Positions 25,823 to 36,059 of a stretch of DNA of 64,000 bases are shown here, piece after piece. The notes under the pieces were generated by a model. The model ran no database searches. It saw nothing but the letters and a program-made list of their open reading frames with translations, and was not told the DNA's origin. Position 1 is the stretch's first letter; each line of letters starts with the position of its first letter. The translations under genes were made by a program, and so were the position numbers. The DNA comes from Taenia hydatigena (taxonomy: Eukaryota > Platyhelminthes > Cestoda > Cyclophyllidea > Taeniidae). The stretch covers positions 1 to 64,000 of the forward strand of contig JADWOT020000447.1 in NCBI GenBank assembly GCA_036345935.2, written 5' to 3'.

Positions 25823-25872
25823 AGGGACACTGTTTTGGCAAGCAGTGCAAAGAGAAGTTGCAAGCAAAGTAG
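25823..25872 (+). pseudogene. RYR: Outer extra copy of RyR last exon, left arm
   Basis: Reads GHCFGKQCKEKLQAK then TAG, a diverged form of the RyR C-terminus (DCFRKQYEDQL). About 180 bp upstream is homologous to the sequence before the inner copy at 33,760, and the noncoding block copy at 26,090 follows just as it follows the inner copy. No other RyR exon precedes it. It marks an older tandem unit about 8 kb upstream of the inner copy. Confidence 0.75.
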
Positions 25873-26049
25873 TAACAAGGGATGCCTTCACACTTACATC
25901 TTTATATGCCACATTTCTAAACAGCTCTATCTTCTTTCCTTCACGTTCGCCCACCTGCGTAGGGAAATGATTTCGCAGAGAGCATTACTTTGATCTTTTG
26001 CATTTCTTTCGAGTCGGCTCTTTACCTAATTTTTCATTGTTCGTCTGTG

Positions 26050-26500
26050 TTACGCCTCTCAACTAAAAAATACACCCATTACTTAGTCTTGGTGTAATAT
26101 CTCTCTTTTCCTTGAAACTAAGTTGGTGCTTGGGGTTGGTTCTAGCGCCCAGTGGTAGAGTGTCAGGGTTACCATCTGGAAAAGTTGATGTGAGTGCTGG
26201 CTTCCACCCTCTCGAATTGGAACCAAAAGCCCTCAAATTAAGGCTGGACTCAAGGCACTCGTTGAGTAGATTACGTTGTGACACTCTGTCACATTTCAGA
26301 GGAAATATCACATCCAGGAAAGGGATATTGTGGTGCCATAGTTGGAAGTCGTAGTTCAACAGCACCTTCACAGGTCAAAATGGACCTAAAAACCACGTTT
26401 AGCCAAATGGTGCCAAGTTTTGTGAAATACAGCTATAAAACACAATGTGAATCTGCATCGATTCCGTTCACGATTTGACGATGAATTCGACTTTCTAAAA
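26050..26500 (+). repeat. Noncoding block T, copy 2
   Basis: Begins with TTACGCCTCTCAACTAAAAA after the extra RyR last exon and includes GTGTCAGGGTTACCATCTGG and TGGTGCCATAGTTGG. It precedes the NK-2 TN exon by about 0.65 kb. In this copy one frame (26,112-26,354) is open, but the frame is not kept in the other copies. Confidence 0.8.
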
Positions 26501-27129
26501 GGCATTCGTGGAGGTATAAATACAAAGTTGCCTACCACACTTGTCAAGAAACTCCACCTCCATGTGTTGTCTGAAATGTTAATCAGTAAAGTTCAGGCAA
26601 TACCAAACCTGAATTCTACAGCCTTTATTACCTAGCTGCAGCAATTAATTAAAAGTTCGACGCCTTAACAGCAGAGATTTTATTGAGGACCCTACTTAAC
26701 TCTACCATTGTAAAATGTCGAGTTCCTACCATGGAAATCTATATTTAGCAAGTTCTGGCGATAACTTAATTAATTTACAACTTTGCAGCTTTTGCATTAA
26801 TAGGTAAAGTTGCATATGACCCATCCATTAGCCTCTATTATTTTCAGCTTCAAGGAGACTTCCATCAAGAGAATAGGAAACAAATGCAGTTAGCAGTCAG
26901 ACGATGAGGTGAAAGTAAGAGGTTTAAATTAAAAGCAAATCAAGCATCAGAATACGAAGCCCCTCAGACTGGAATTATAAAAAATTACGCAGCTCTTCTC
27001 TCCTCAAAAAAAGTAGACACAATCAAAGGCTCCTGAATGTTATTGGTTTGACCCGTAAACTTGGATTTTACTAGTTTTATAGTTCACAAGCGCAGCAAGT
27101 AATTCAGTCATAAAACAGCGCAGGATTGT

Positions 27130-28702
27130 GTGGTTACAAATTCATCGTTTCCAACTTTGAAGTGAAAGATCTTTTGGACCCCTCGATCCTTAACAGCAAC
27201 AGCTGGCAGCGTTACATGCGAACCGTATTGTCTGCCAAATTTCCATAGCACCCTTAACGTACTGCCTTGCTCGCATACATTTGAGCCTCAAGCTTTGTAC
27301 TCTTGTCACCGATTTCCATCCATCGGTTACCACGAGTTGAAGCTGGACTCACTTGCTGTCCTTTGCAGCTGCCCCTACCAGCGGCCACAGTGGCATAAAT
27401 GACGCGCTTACTGTAGAAGAAGCTCTACATCATTCCTTCACACTCACTTCTTTTTCCTACTCGCAAATCGGTCAGAGTTGGCATATTAAAATTTTCGCAC
27501 AATGCTTCTCATCGGTGACATCGCTGCTTTCGACCATCGTAAAGTCGTCCCAACGCCCATGCATTCACAACCAGTCGAGTCAATCAGCGGAGTTGGTGTC
27601 AAACAGAACACAATCTCCCTTGACCCAAGTAAATGTGATGATAACATCTAGTTACGTGCAGATGCACGTGTTCTAATTCCAGTCGTTTTAATTTTACAGG
27701 TGCACCAAATACGAAATGTACAGTTGTATCCAAGGGAAAGACAAACTCGCATCCTTATCGACTTTACCATCAACCACGCAACAACAAGCATCACCTTTTG
27801 CCTCACAAAAGGCGGAAGAGACGGTCTCGGTTCTGGCTAAATCTCCAGTAATTTCACGATCTACTTCCCTCCTAAGCAGTCGCTACAAAGCAATGACGAA
27901 GGCAAACAAACCCAAGTGAATACTTCGCCACCAAATTGGCTGAGTATTGATAAGACCACTTCAACCAAATCAAATATCTTAGGGCAATGCCTGTATTTCC
28001 CACACGCATTCCAAAACCGACTAGACCTTCAAAGTCTGCACTACAACAGATATCCTGCATCAGCACCCTTATCTCAAAAGCAAGGTAGAAGCTCAGAGCA
28101 ATCTCGAATCACCACTACGATGTCAAACTTACCAACACCGAAACTACTCCAATTGACACATCATCAAAGTTAAGTCAGCAGCTGCTACATCCACAGATGT
28201 CAACCAATTCCTGCACATTTCTCTTTGATTATAAAATGTTTTTGTCTCTAGCAACTTGCTGCCACTGTAAACTTCTATGCACTGTCGACCACAGAACAAC
28301 TTTAGGGTACGCCAGGCACTATCCGAGGCACAAAGAAGAGGCAGACGCAGGGTTCCCTTTACTCCGTACCCATCTGGTGGGATAACGAAATGGCTTAACA
28401 AAAGAACTACATCAATATCCATGAACGCGAGGAATCGGCAAATCGTATTAACTTGACGGGTACCCAGGTTGGTCAAGAATTAAGGCGTTAACAGAAATTG
28501 CTTGATGGAAAGCTGTTATTGCGCACTGGTTGAGTGTCAACGATTGAGACTTCAAAATTGATCATACTTTTAACTCTTCTTCCAGGTGAAGATATGGTTG
28601 CAAAATCATCGCTACAAACAAAGAGAGCAGGCAGAAAAGTGTCTGGCAATGAAGCTCGTTTGCGTTTTCCACGTGATTTCTGCAGTCGTAAGGGAATACT
28701 GA
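27130..28702 (+). pseudogene. NKX2: NK-2 class homeobox gene, degraded, left arm
   Basis: NK-2 proteins are DNA-binding developmental transcription factors with an N-terminal eh1-like TN repressor motif and a homeodomain with Tyr at position 54. In order: a TN-like exon near 27,145-27,235 (SNFEVKDLLD); a Q/S-rich linker exon from about 27,702 to 28,170; homeodomain part 1 ending at 28,468; a 117-bp intron; and homeodomain part 2 from 28,586 to TGA at 28,700-28,702. Part 1 reads RRGRRRVPFTPY, a disturbed middle with TAA, then EREESANRINLTGTQ. Part 2 starts VKIWLQNHRYKQREQAEK. QNHRYK with Tyr54 is diagnostic of the class. Phe49 is Leu. The frame is broken between helices 1 and 2 and no Met-initiated frame spans it. 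It lies about 0.9 kb upstream of the RyR fragment. Confidence 0.88.
28586..28702 (+). pseudogene. NKX2: Homeodomain recognition-helix exon (NK-2 type), left
   Basis: After CTCTTCTTCCAG the exon opens with VKIWLQNHRYKQREQAEK, the third helix of an NK-2 homeodomain (family: VKIWFQNHRYK). Trp48, Gln50, Asn51, Arg53 and Tyr54 are present; Phe49 is Leu. The splice position, just before V45, is a common homeobox intron site. The frame ends at TGA 39 codons in. The right-arm copy is identical here. Confidence 0.92.
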
Positions 28703-29770
28703 ATAGGTGCAGCTAAAAGTGGTATTCACTAAGTATCTCTCTCACTCAGTTAAATTTCCTGCTGTATGAAGGTAACTTCTGTCAACCTTACAACTAAGAA
28801 TCATCTCATGCACACTCATGTCTGTGTCCAAGTCAGGGCGGACGGCTCTTTCAATCTCTTGAAAATCTTATTTTTAGCAGCATACTTATTAGCGATTTCA
28901 GTAGCGGGTTGCGAATAGGTACAGCTACGCGAATTTCGCTTTTTTGTGGGGTTTTATGTTATCATTGACTATCCGACGAGACTGTAGGTTCACGTAGCTG
29001 ACGCGAGAGAATTCTTGCTTCTGATTACTTTTAAGTAGTGCCTTAAGGCTGGAATTATGTATGCCATTCTTTAATGTTGCAAAACTCATTCTTACACTGC
29101 TTATTTCATTGAAATAATTTCTGTCTTAATTTTAACCAGTAGGTCACTATAGGTAGGTGCTTGTCATTACCCATGAATTGCGCGTACCGCCTGTCTTGAC
29201 TTAAAAACAAAGTCCACAAACGCTGGAGCATGAAAGCTTAGAGAAGCCCATGGTTGTGGAACACAAGCCCATTCCAACCTCCACATTCCTCATCTCGATT
29301 TTTGCGCGCAAAATTTATAGATTCAAATTGGATGCTCTCATACTCCTTCCCATCTGCGGGGTAAATTTCAGTTCCCTTTTCCACACTAAATAGCATTCTT
29401 GTTCCAAGTTCTTCTAACTAACCTAGGGTTTCTACCACTAGATTGAAAAATGAGGGTCTAGTGCAGAAGGGGTGGCAGAAAAGGCCGCATTTGGCGCCTC
29501 CTTTGTCGCATCAATCACTGACACCGTATCCAGCACCACGGACTCCCTCCAAGACACAGAATGTGACGTCGGATTGGAGGAAGCTGAGCGGATTACATTA
29601 GCTGAACGGCCTCGTATTTGAGTCCATTGCTGAAGATGCTCGTTATTGCTCCCTCAATCTTCTCCATGGACGTGCTTGTTGCTTACTACTTTTTAAAAGG
29701 TGAGCCATCCAACCAGTCGAAGTCTCAACTCTTTTCTCAAGCCTTAATGGATCTCACTCTGTGCTGCCAG

Positions 29771-30160
29771 ATTCCTCTCGCTATATTCAAGCGGGAGAAA
29801 GAAATGTCTCGATTGCTCAAATTCAAAGGCACCTGCATAGCTGAACAGCCTTCTGACGAGGAGCTAAGAGCTCCGTGGGACAAAGTGGTTCTTTCTACTC
29901 CCGGCTTTAACCACAAGTACTGGGATAATTTCTTTAAGAGGTCCTCATGAAGTATTAGTAGCGGTACGACCAACAGCAGTTAAAGCGACTTCCTGGAATG
30001 AAGACTGGCACCAACAACGAAGGTAGCAGTAGAGTTACTTCGGATGGATGTTCTGAGGAGGCCTCAAACAGTTGGTTCTATCCAACGTGGCTTCAGGGGA
30101 TGGATCTACAATACCTGCTTTGGAAGTAGGGTGTCATCTTCATGGATAATGTTGGTTTCA
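29771..30160 (+). pseudogene. RYR: RyR exon: pre-pore linker with FKREKE and EQPS motifs
   Basis: After a 71-bp intron (29,700-29,770; GTGAGC to GCCAG) the frame reads IPLAIFKREKEMSRLLKF, then EQPSDEELRAPWDK and YWDNFFKRSS, matching the cytosolic segment of ryanodine receptors that contains VPLVVFKREKE, EQPSEDDI and YWDKFVKRK. A shift to the next frame at 29,950 continues with KY and two TAG codons, then a variable stretch and a DLQYLLWK segment ended by TAG at about 30,127, followed by GVIFMDN (family: WKLGVVFTDN). The upstream block (to 29,699) reads YLSPLLKMLVIAPSIFS and AYYFLK, matching the transmembrane segment before FKREKE. The right arm lacks the WK stop but has other defects. Confidence 0.92.
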
Positions 30161-30262
30161 AGTGATCTCAAAATCGGCCTATACTAAGGAGACAATCCTC
30201 ACGCATTTTTGTTTTCCGTTTAGTCGTTCCTATACCTCTCAGTCTACTTTATCGTTTCCAGG

Positions 30263-30368
30263 CTGAAATGCAAACTAATTCTTCTTTTCATACCACTTAA
30301 TGGATGTGGCCATTTCCTTCAAAACATTTGCCACCATTGTACAATCGGTTGCACACAATGGAAAACAA
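30263..30368 (+). pseudogene. RYR: RyR exon: S4 to S5 linker
   Basis: The frame reads [30 protein letters not shown], matching the family segment NNFFFAAHLLDIAMGFKTLR and HNGKQL. The residue before FFF is TAA in both arms. An acceptor-like TTTCCAG stands at 30,256-30,262. The expected donor after the Q codon reads ATAGGT instead of a GT site in both arms, so the splice site was probably lost before the arms were duplicated. Confidence 0.88.
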
Positions 30369-31420
30369 ATAGGTCAAGCCTCACTGTATTCTGGTAACTT
30401 GGCGCATCACGTAATGGTCAGGTGTACGTCATGTCTGACACCCTGTTCCGCTGACCTCCAGCGCGTGGGACGTGACTAATTTGGTGGAATTCAACTCTTT
30501 GAGTTGTTTGGCTGACTATCAGGCTTAATCTTTTAGATCTGCAGCCATTCACGAAAATAGAGTATTTTCGCTTAACCGACGTGAATGTGCACTCTCCACA
30601 GCCTTTTCAACCAACATTGGATGGCCTTATTTCATTTAAGCAGTCGGTAGCATAGCCAACCTCATTTAAGTAAAGGAGTCAATTTCAAATTATTGTTCAA
30701 GGGATTTGTAATTGTTTAAAGCATTTATAAGGCTCCCAGTGTGCCTGTTTACGAGATTTTAACCCAGCCATACTGCGCTTTATTTGTCGCATGTAACCAA
30801 AAGCCGCGATATTTTGTCCTTTGGTCATTAGAAAATGGTGGTTGCGGCCGCATTTGTGTTTTTTGACCTTATCACCATAGGTGTAGTGGCCACGTGATAC
30901 TCTGTCTGAGCCTAGTGCACCACTTTTACGAGGGTGTGAGTGTAGTAGTGACCCAGAAAATAACGTGATTTTTCTGCTTAGAAATGGCTTACCAACACGG
31001 TGTGTCTGGGTCATTACATGGTAATGCAGATCCAGCCATGGGGGTGTGACTTTGACTGACATAAGTTTGGTCGTTCGCTAGGCACGAAGCTGATGAGATT
31101 GCAGGCCACGTGATTAGGGAACCTAATCCATTGCAAAATGCCTGAGTTTGAGGCTTCATCATCTAAAGCATAACAGCGGTGGTCACAGGCTAAAATTGAT
31201 GCCTCCATTGACTAAGAGAGGTAGACTTCGGTCCATAGACCTATAAGAATTGATGTCAAGATAGCAAACATCCTCAAAATTTGGTTCGCAAGTAACCCGC
31301 TGACAGGACTGAATGCCGATAGGCGATTAAGCAGCTGCCTACTACTTTTACCCTTCTGGACCTTTCGATGGATTTCTGACTTGGATGGCTGTATAAGTAA
31401 CAAACGCCTGTCTGTTTCAG

Positions 31421-31553
31421 CTCGTATTGACAGTCATGCTGACTTCAGCTGTGATCTACCTTTACATTGTCATTTGCGTCCAACTTTTTTCGCCAAATCT
31501 TCATTAAAGAGGAGGATGGAGAGAGAGAATACAAGTGCATTGACATGTTGACT
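31421..31553 (+). pseudogene. RYR: RyR exon: S5 helix and luminal turret
   Basis: A clean acceptor (CTGTTTCAG) and donor (GTGAGT at 31,554) bound 133 nt. It begins LVLTVMLTSAVIYLYIVICV, matching LVLTVGLLAVVVYLYTVVAF of the RyR S5 helix. After VQLF the frame must shift by one base to read EEDGEREYKC and IDMLT, matching the acidic turret and KCDDMLT. The length is the same in the right-arm copy (41,783-41,915), so this frame break is common to both arms. The following intron is 92 bp. Confidence 0.92.
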
Positions 31554-31645
31554 GTGAGTAAAATCATTACCACACTCCCATCGTTTCTTGTTTTCTTTTC
31601 TGTATAACAAACGCTGTAGGTCATCTCCCTTTTCCTGCTCTCCAG

Positions 31646-31801
31646 TGCTTCGTCTTCTACCTCCACACGGGTCTACGAGCGGGTGGTGGAAATGGCGATG
31701 AGATTGAACCGCTCAACGGTGATGCAAATGGAGCGCTGAGGATCCTCCTTGCCATGTTACTTTTCTTCGTTGTCATTATCATCCTTTCGCGACTATTCAA
31801 G
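31646..31801 (+). pseudogene. RYR: RyR exon: pore helix, selectivity filter and S6
   Basis: This 156-nt exon begins directly after TCTCCAG and ends at GTTTGT. It reads CFVFYLHTGLRAGGGNGDEI, then EPLNGDANGALRILLAM and LFFVVIIIL. RyR reads RAGGGIGDEIEDPAGDE here and FFFFVIVILLAIIQ in S6. The filter Ile is Asn. After IIIL one base is missing: restoring the frame would give the LLA-IQ end of S6, and the exon is one base short of the length expected for the phase of the next exon. The right copy shares the deletion. Confidence 0.95.
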
Positions 31802-32775
31802 GTTTGTGCCTCCGCGCTCTTCTCTTAATTGGATTACTAGGCAAAAATGGTCAGATCTTAAAAGATTTGACTATTTTCATTTATGAGTAGATTCAAGCTA
31901 CTCCGTCTCATTGGCGCTTTGTTGTCTATCCAGGGTTAAGTGGTTTTCCTCCACAATTTTTTACCATATGAAATCCACTTTGATAATTGTGGTCGGACCA
32001 GTTAGATGTCTTGTTGTCTTAACCATTTATCAGCTAATTGCTAATCTTTTGTAAAAGAGAGGTATGGTTTCAATCGCACTGTTAAATTGAGTGGAAAATT
32101 GTCTACTGAAGTCTCCATTTTCACGAGGCAATTACAACCGCGCCATTAGGAAATTATGTCGAATGGCGTTTTTTTCTGCCCTGGTGCTACAAGAACGGTG
32201 GAGCTTTTATCAAAACAAAGTGTGCACGAATCGGACCCCTTGCTTAATAAAAAGTGCCCCTTTTCGTGTAAGGGCATGATGCCTTGCTATTGCAAATCGC
32301 CATTCGTTATGGCCTCTGGTACAGTAGGCATGTCCAACAGCCCTCCTGGTGCCATTCAGCTGCAAAGTCATCGTTCATCAAAACCTCCTTGATGCATTAG
32401 TTTTGCTGATTGATTTCAGACAGACACACCAAAAGGGATGCGGTGTCTGAGTCGGCCCCTTTGAAGGGATAGACCAGCTGGTCGTCAAAATGTACTTGCC
32501 TGCATCCGCCCGCCAACATTCGAGTCCCTCCTTCTGTTAGAACTTGGATTAGGATCCAGCAGACGAAGCAGGGATTTTTGATTGTATTAATAAGACGTGA
32601 ATAAGTTTAGATGGAACCTTGGTGGATGCATGGAAGGACTGGTAGTCATCACCGGCAATCGGCGAGGTCGACGACCGGAACCACGCAAATTAGTTTGTGG
32701 AAATGGCGATAGTGCTAGGTGGTGTTCGAAGCTCCTGATTAAAACAGATTTCAAAATTGAAAGTGCTTTTTGCAG

Positions 32776-32945
32776 GTCTCATCAACGACCACCTTGGCGA
32801 CCTGCGAAACCAGTTAGAGCATGTGGGGGTGGACTTGTGGTCCAAGCGTTTTATCTGTGGCATCGGGAAGGAGTACTCTGATGCCACTACACATAACTTT
32901 GATCAACACATTAAACGCAAACACAATTTCGCTAACCGCTTGCAA
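32776..32945 (+). pseudogene. RYR: RyR exon: C-terminal domain with zinc-site motif
   Basis: After TTTTTGCAG the frame reads GLINDHLGDLRNQLEHV, FICGIGKEYSDATTHNFDQH, and KHNFANRL. This matches GLIIDAFGELRDQQEQV, CFICGIG, HGFETH and EHNLANY of ryanodine receptors, the segment whose Cys and His residues bind zinc. The first Cys of the CxxC pair is Arg here (RFICGIG), while the second Cys and both His are kept. The right copy (40,406-40,575) keeps the first Cys but has TGA at the second and lacks one base upstream. Confidence 0.93.
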
Positions 32946-33281
32946 GTTCATATCATTCCAAGGGCAGACAAATCAAGGCTTAGCCGATTCGACCGAACGC
33001 ATGGTCCACAACACGCAAGGGTCGAACCGTTTTTTAAGTCTAATCCGCCTAAGCTTCATGTTATCGTGACTGCTGATCACTTTGTTTACTTTTTAAATAG
33101 AGGGACCCTCAGTCCTCCCCTCAGTTTGATTGTCATCAAAATTATGGAAGGAGGGGAAGGGGAATCGGGGTAGCGCTTGACAGCGATTGTTGTGTTCTCT
33201 GAAGTACTTGAGGTCATGTGACGCATGGATGGGTATGCGTTGTGGTCCCCTCATTAATGCAGACACATCTGCCTTTTGTAG

Positions 33282-33333
33282 CTACTTCCTCATGCATATA
33301 ATCAACAAACCCGACACCAAATTCACCGGTCAG
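33282..33333 (+). pseudogene. RYR: RyR 52-nt micro-exon
   Basis: Bounded by TTTTGTAG and GTGAGT, this short exon reads YFLMHIINKPDTKFTGQ, matching FFLMYLINKDETEHTGQ of ryanodine receptors. The right-arm copy at 39,910-39,961 has the same length and borders and reads YFLMYIINKPDTKFTGQ. Confidence 0.92.
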
Positions 33334-33759
33334 GTGAGTTTACACAAACGATACTGTTATTTTTGTGAACTCTTTTTTGCGCTAGAGGTGATGGATTTGT
33401 TGTTGTGATTAGCATGACCTCTGACCGCTGCGCCATGAACTCGGTGTTCGATTCTACATATCACAGGACGGCAAAGCGGCAAACGGACCTGAATTAGAAC
33501 GTTGAGGTGTACAGAAGCCTCAGAATGGATGGTTTGATAACTGACTGTGAAAACAAGCATCGTTGCTCAGGTCTTGAATTTCGTGGTATACGATGGCTCT
33601 GGAATACTGCCGTGCTGACACGAAGTCATCCCCAATGAGTCAGATTTATGTCAAACAATTGAGCGTGACATGACCTCTTTGGGAGTAGTTGTTCTGATAC
33701 GATTAATGATCTTTGGAATTTTTTCGTGTTTTTTGGGCGCCTTGCGTGCGAGAGCTCTA

Positions 33760-33855
33760 TTTGCAACGCTGCTTAAACTTCTTCCCATAGGAAACTGTTT
33801 CCGCAAGCAGTTTAAAGAGGAGTTACAGGCAAGGAAGCAGCGAGAGATGCCTTAA
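33760..33855 (+). pseudogene. RYR: RyR last exon (C-terminus), left inner copy
   Basis: Reads LLPIGNCFRKQFKEELQA followed by RKQREMP and TAA. Ryanodine receptors end FFPAGDCFRKQYEDQL. The upstream part of the expected exon (ESYVWKMYQERCW) is not recognisable. Three further copies of this exon stand at 25,823-25,872, 39,378-39,450 and 45,931-45,982. Confidence 0.88.
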
Positions 33856-34009
33856 AACTCAGAACTTCAAATGCCACCATTTAAGACAACTTTTTTTCAT
33901 TTACCTTCTCGCATATAAAACTGGTGTAGAGAGCGATACTTCGACGCTTTGCATTTTTTTCGAGTCGGCTCCCCGCCTTTCTTCTTTCCTTTACTTCATT
34001 TTTTATCAA

Positions 34010-34710
34010 TCGACTTTGTTACGCCTCTCATTTAGGAAGATAGACTCATTACTTAATCTTGGTGGAATGATTCTCTTTTTATTGAAATCTAGCTAAAGCT
34101 TGGGGTTGGTTTCGGCGCCTGGTTGGGTGTCAGGGTTACCACCTAGGAAGGCTGATGTGAGTGTTGGCTTCCGCCCTCTCAAACCGGAACCAGAAGTCCG
34201 CAAGTTATGAATAGAGCGGGGCTACACGTTGGATGGATCATGTTGTGGCACTCCATCGCTTCATCCATAGCAATTACCGCATCCAGAAAAAGAGCGGTCG
34301 TGGTGCCACAGTTGGGGTCGCAGTTCTATAGCACCTTCACAGATCAAAATAGAGCTGATTAAACACATTTAGCCAAAAGACGTCAAGTTTTATGAAAAAA
34401 GCTATAAAATACAATGCGAAACGACGCCTATTCGGTTCACGAGTTGATGAGGATTTCGACCTAAAAGGCATTTTCAGAGATCGATTTCAACATTACTGCA
34501 AATAGGCTGCTCTACGTAGAACTGAGAAGCAGAAGTTAGACGTATTTGCGACGAGAAGTAACAGGAGTGACTATTGAGTGATACAGGAAAGCATGGAACT
34601 GAAAGATTAGAGGAGACAAAACCCGAAAAACACATTAATGTCCATAGAATGTGAACAAATAGAAATAACTTCAGCCCTGCATACGCTCAGCCACCATGAC
34701 GACTACTACT
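34010..34710 (+). repeat. Noncoding block T, copy 3
   Basis: Follows the RyR last exon by about 150 bp and includes GTGTCAGGGTTACCACCTAG, TGGTGCCACAGTTGGGG and GAACAAATAGAAATAACTTC. Its constant position right after the RyR C-terminus in two units suggests it is RyR 3' flanking sequence carried along by duplication. Confidence 0.82.
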
Positions 34711-36059
34711 TCAACCCAATCTCCAAGATGGCGTTGCTTTCAGCCTAAAGACACTATTTGTAAAAGGATTGCCTCCAAGAAGTTACAAATAAACCAGTAG
34801 TATTTTCAGGCCTGCGATCAAACACCATCACGGCCTTGAGCTCGATCTAAGGGCTACCCTAAATTAATCCCATTATATGCTTAAACCTGCTCTTAGCTGA
34901 AAAGAGATTTGGTTAGCGAAGAAGCCGCTTATAGTTTTGCATTTGCCTCTATTTATGTCAAGATGATTGTGCTCATCCCCAAATTATCATTCCCTTTCAG
35001 TCTATCTCTAATATTTCTGTTCAAAATTTGTCATAAAAATAGCAAAGATTGATGCCCACAATAAACGCTCATTAGCGGGAAAATTGCTGCTATATTCCTA
35101 ATTTTCCTGTCTATTTTGCCATCAGGTACCGAAATTCGACCCACTGAGATGGAACCCAAGACCCAACAAATAAAATTAAATTTGCCTTAACTTGATTACC
35201 ATGTCATAAACTTGGGTGCAAATTAATCTTTTACTCGGTAATTTATATTTTAAGCGCTGCCCTGAGCGTTTGTACTAAATTCTCAAAAAGACATTTCTCC
35301 TTCAGCACTTTCTAACCATCCACATGGGCCATGTGAACTTTTACTCCAGCATAGTTTACAAATTATTTGTTATTTCTTTAGCAAGAAAGTGTTTCTAATT
35401 AACCTTTTTTCCTTTTCTACTTTGTAGAAATAATACATATAAATACAAAGTTATCTACCCAAAGTGTCTAGGAATTACACCTCCACACATCGTCTACAAT
35501 GGGTTCTAGTAAAGTATTTGCATTACTAAAACAGGTTTTAAGAACCTTTCGTACCTAGCTTCAGTATTTAGGGAAATTTCAAAGCCTTAACAACAAGGCT
35601 TTTATAGAGGAACCTAATTGGCTCTTAGTTTGTGAAAGGCCGTTTCAATTTAAGTTTGCATATTAGCAAAAATGTATTCTACCCATTCGGATGACAGCTT
35701 GGTTATCTTACATCTCTTCAGCCTATTCACTGATGTGTACAGTTGCTGATGACCCAACCATCAGCCTTTATTCGTTTCGGCTTCAAGGATTATTTATTAG
35801 GACGACAGGGAAAAATAAAATTGCGGTCAGCCGATGAGGCCAAAGTAAAGATATTTAAGGTAAAAGCTAATCAAGCGCCAAAATACAGAGTCCCTCAGAC
35901 CAAAGTGTAAGAAAATCGCATAACTTGCCCGCCTTCGAAACAGGTGGCACAACCAAAGACTCATGAATCCTATTGGTCTGACCCTCATTGGAGGTTTTAT
36001 TGGCCCTCACAGACTATAAATATGGTAAGTAATTCAGTCACAGAAACAGTGCAGAACTG

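Larger units (their letters stand above)
29600..33855 (+). pseudogene. RYR: Ryanodine receptor C-terminal channel domain, left-arm pseudogene
   Basis: Ryanodine receptors are tetrameric calcium-release channels of the sarcoplasmic/endoplasmic reticulum, near 5,000 residues long. Only the last part, roughly 450 residues, is here, in eight exon-like blocks in the correct order: about 29,600-29,699, 29,771-30,160, 30,263-30,368, 31,421-31,553, 31,646-31,801, 32,776-32,945, 33,282-33,333 and 33,760-33,855. Visible family motifs include FKREKE and EQPSDEEL, HNGKQ, the pore signature RAGGGNGDEIE, GLINDHLGDLRNQ, FICGIG, INKPDTKFTGQ and NCFRKQF. Introns are retained, so this is a genomic duplicate. 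It is broken: TAG TAG and a further TAG in the second block, a TAA in the third, and single-base frame breaks in the fourth and fifth. It starts about 0.9 kb downstream of the NK-2 gene on the same strand. No intact N-terminal part lies in the window. Confidence 0.93.

Noticed and set aside
26112..26354. A protein encoded by block T
   Set aside because: The frame is open in one copy only and is interrupted or shifted in the other five.
28144..28476. A 110-codon minus-strand gene
   Set aside because: It is the antisense shadow of the NK-2 homeodomain and linker exons.
32690..33173. Separate genes from the overlapping frames over the RyR C-terminal domain
   Set aside because: Only the frame with GLINDHLGDLRNQ and FICGIG matches a family; the others are shadows.
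29600..33855. An IP3 receptor instead of a ryanodine receptor
   Set aside because: The two families share the pore layout, but FKREKE, EQPSDEE, RAGGGxGDEIE, CFICGIG, INKPDTxFTGQ and CFRKQ follow the RyR versions.
29600..33855. Processed (retro) pseudogene of RyR
   Set aside because: Introns with GT and AG borders stand between the exon blocks, so it was copied as DNA.
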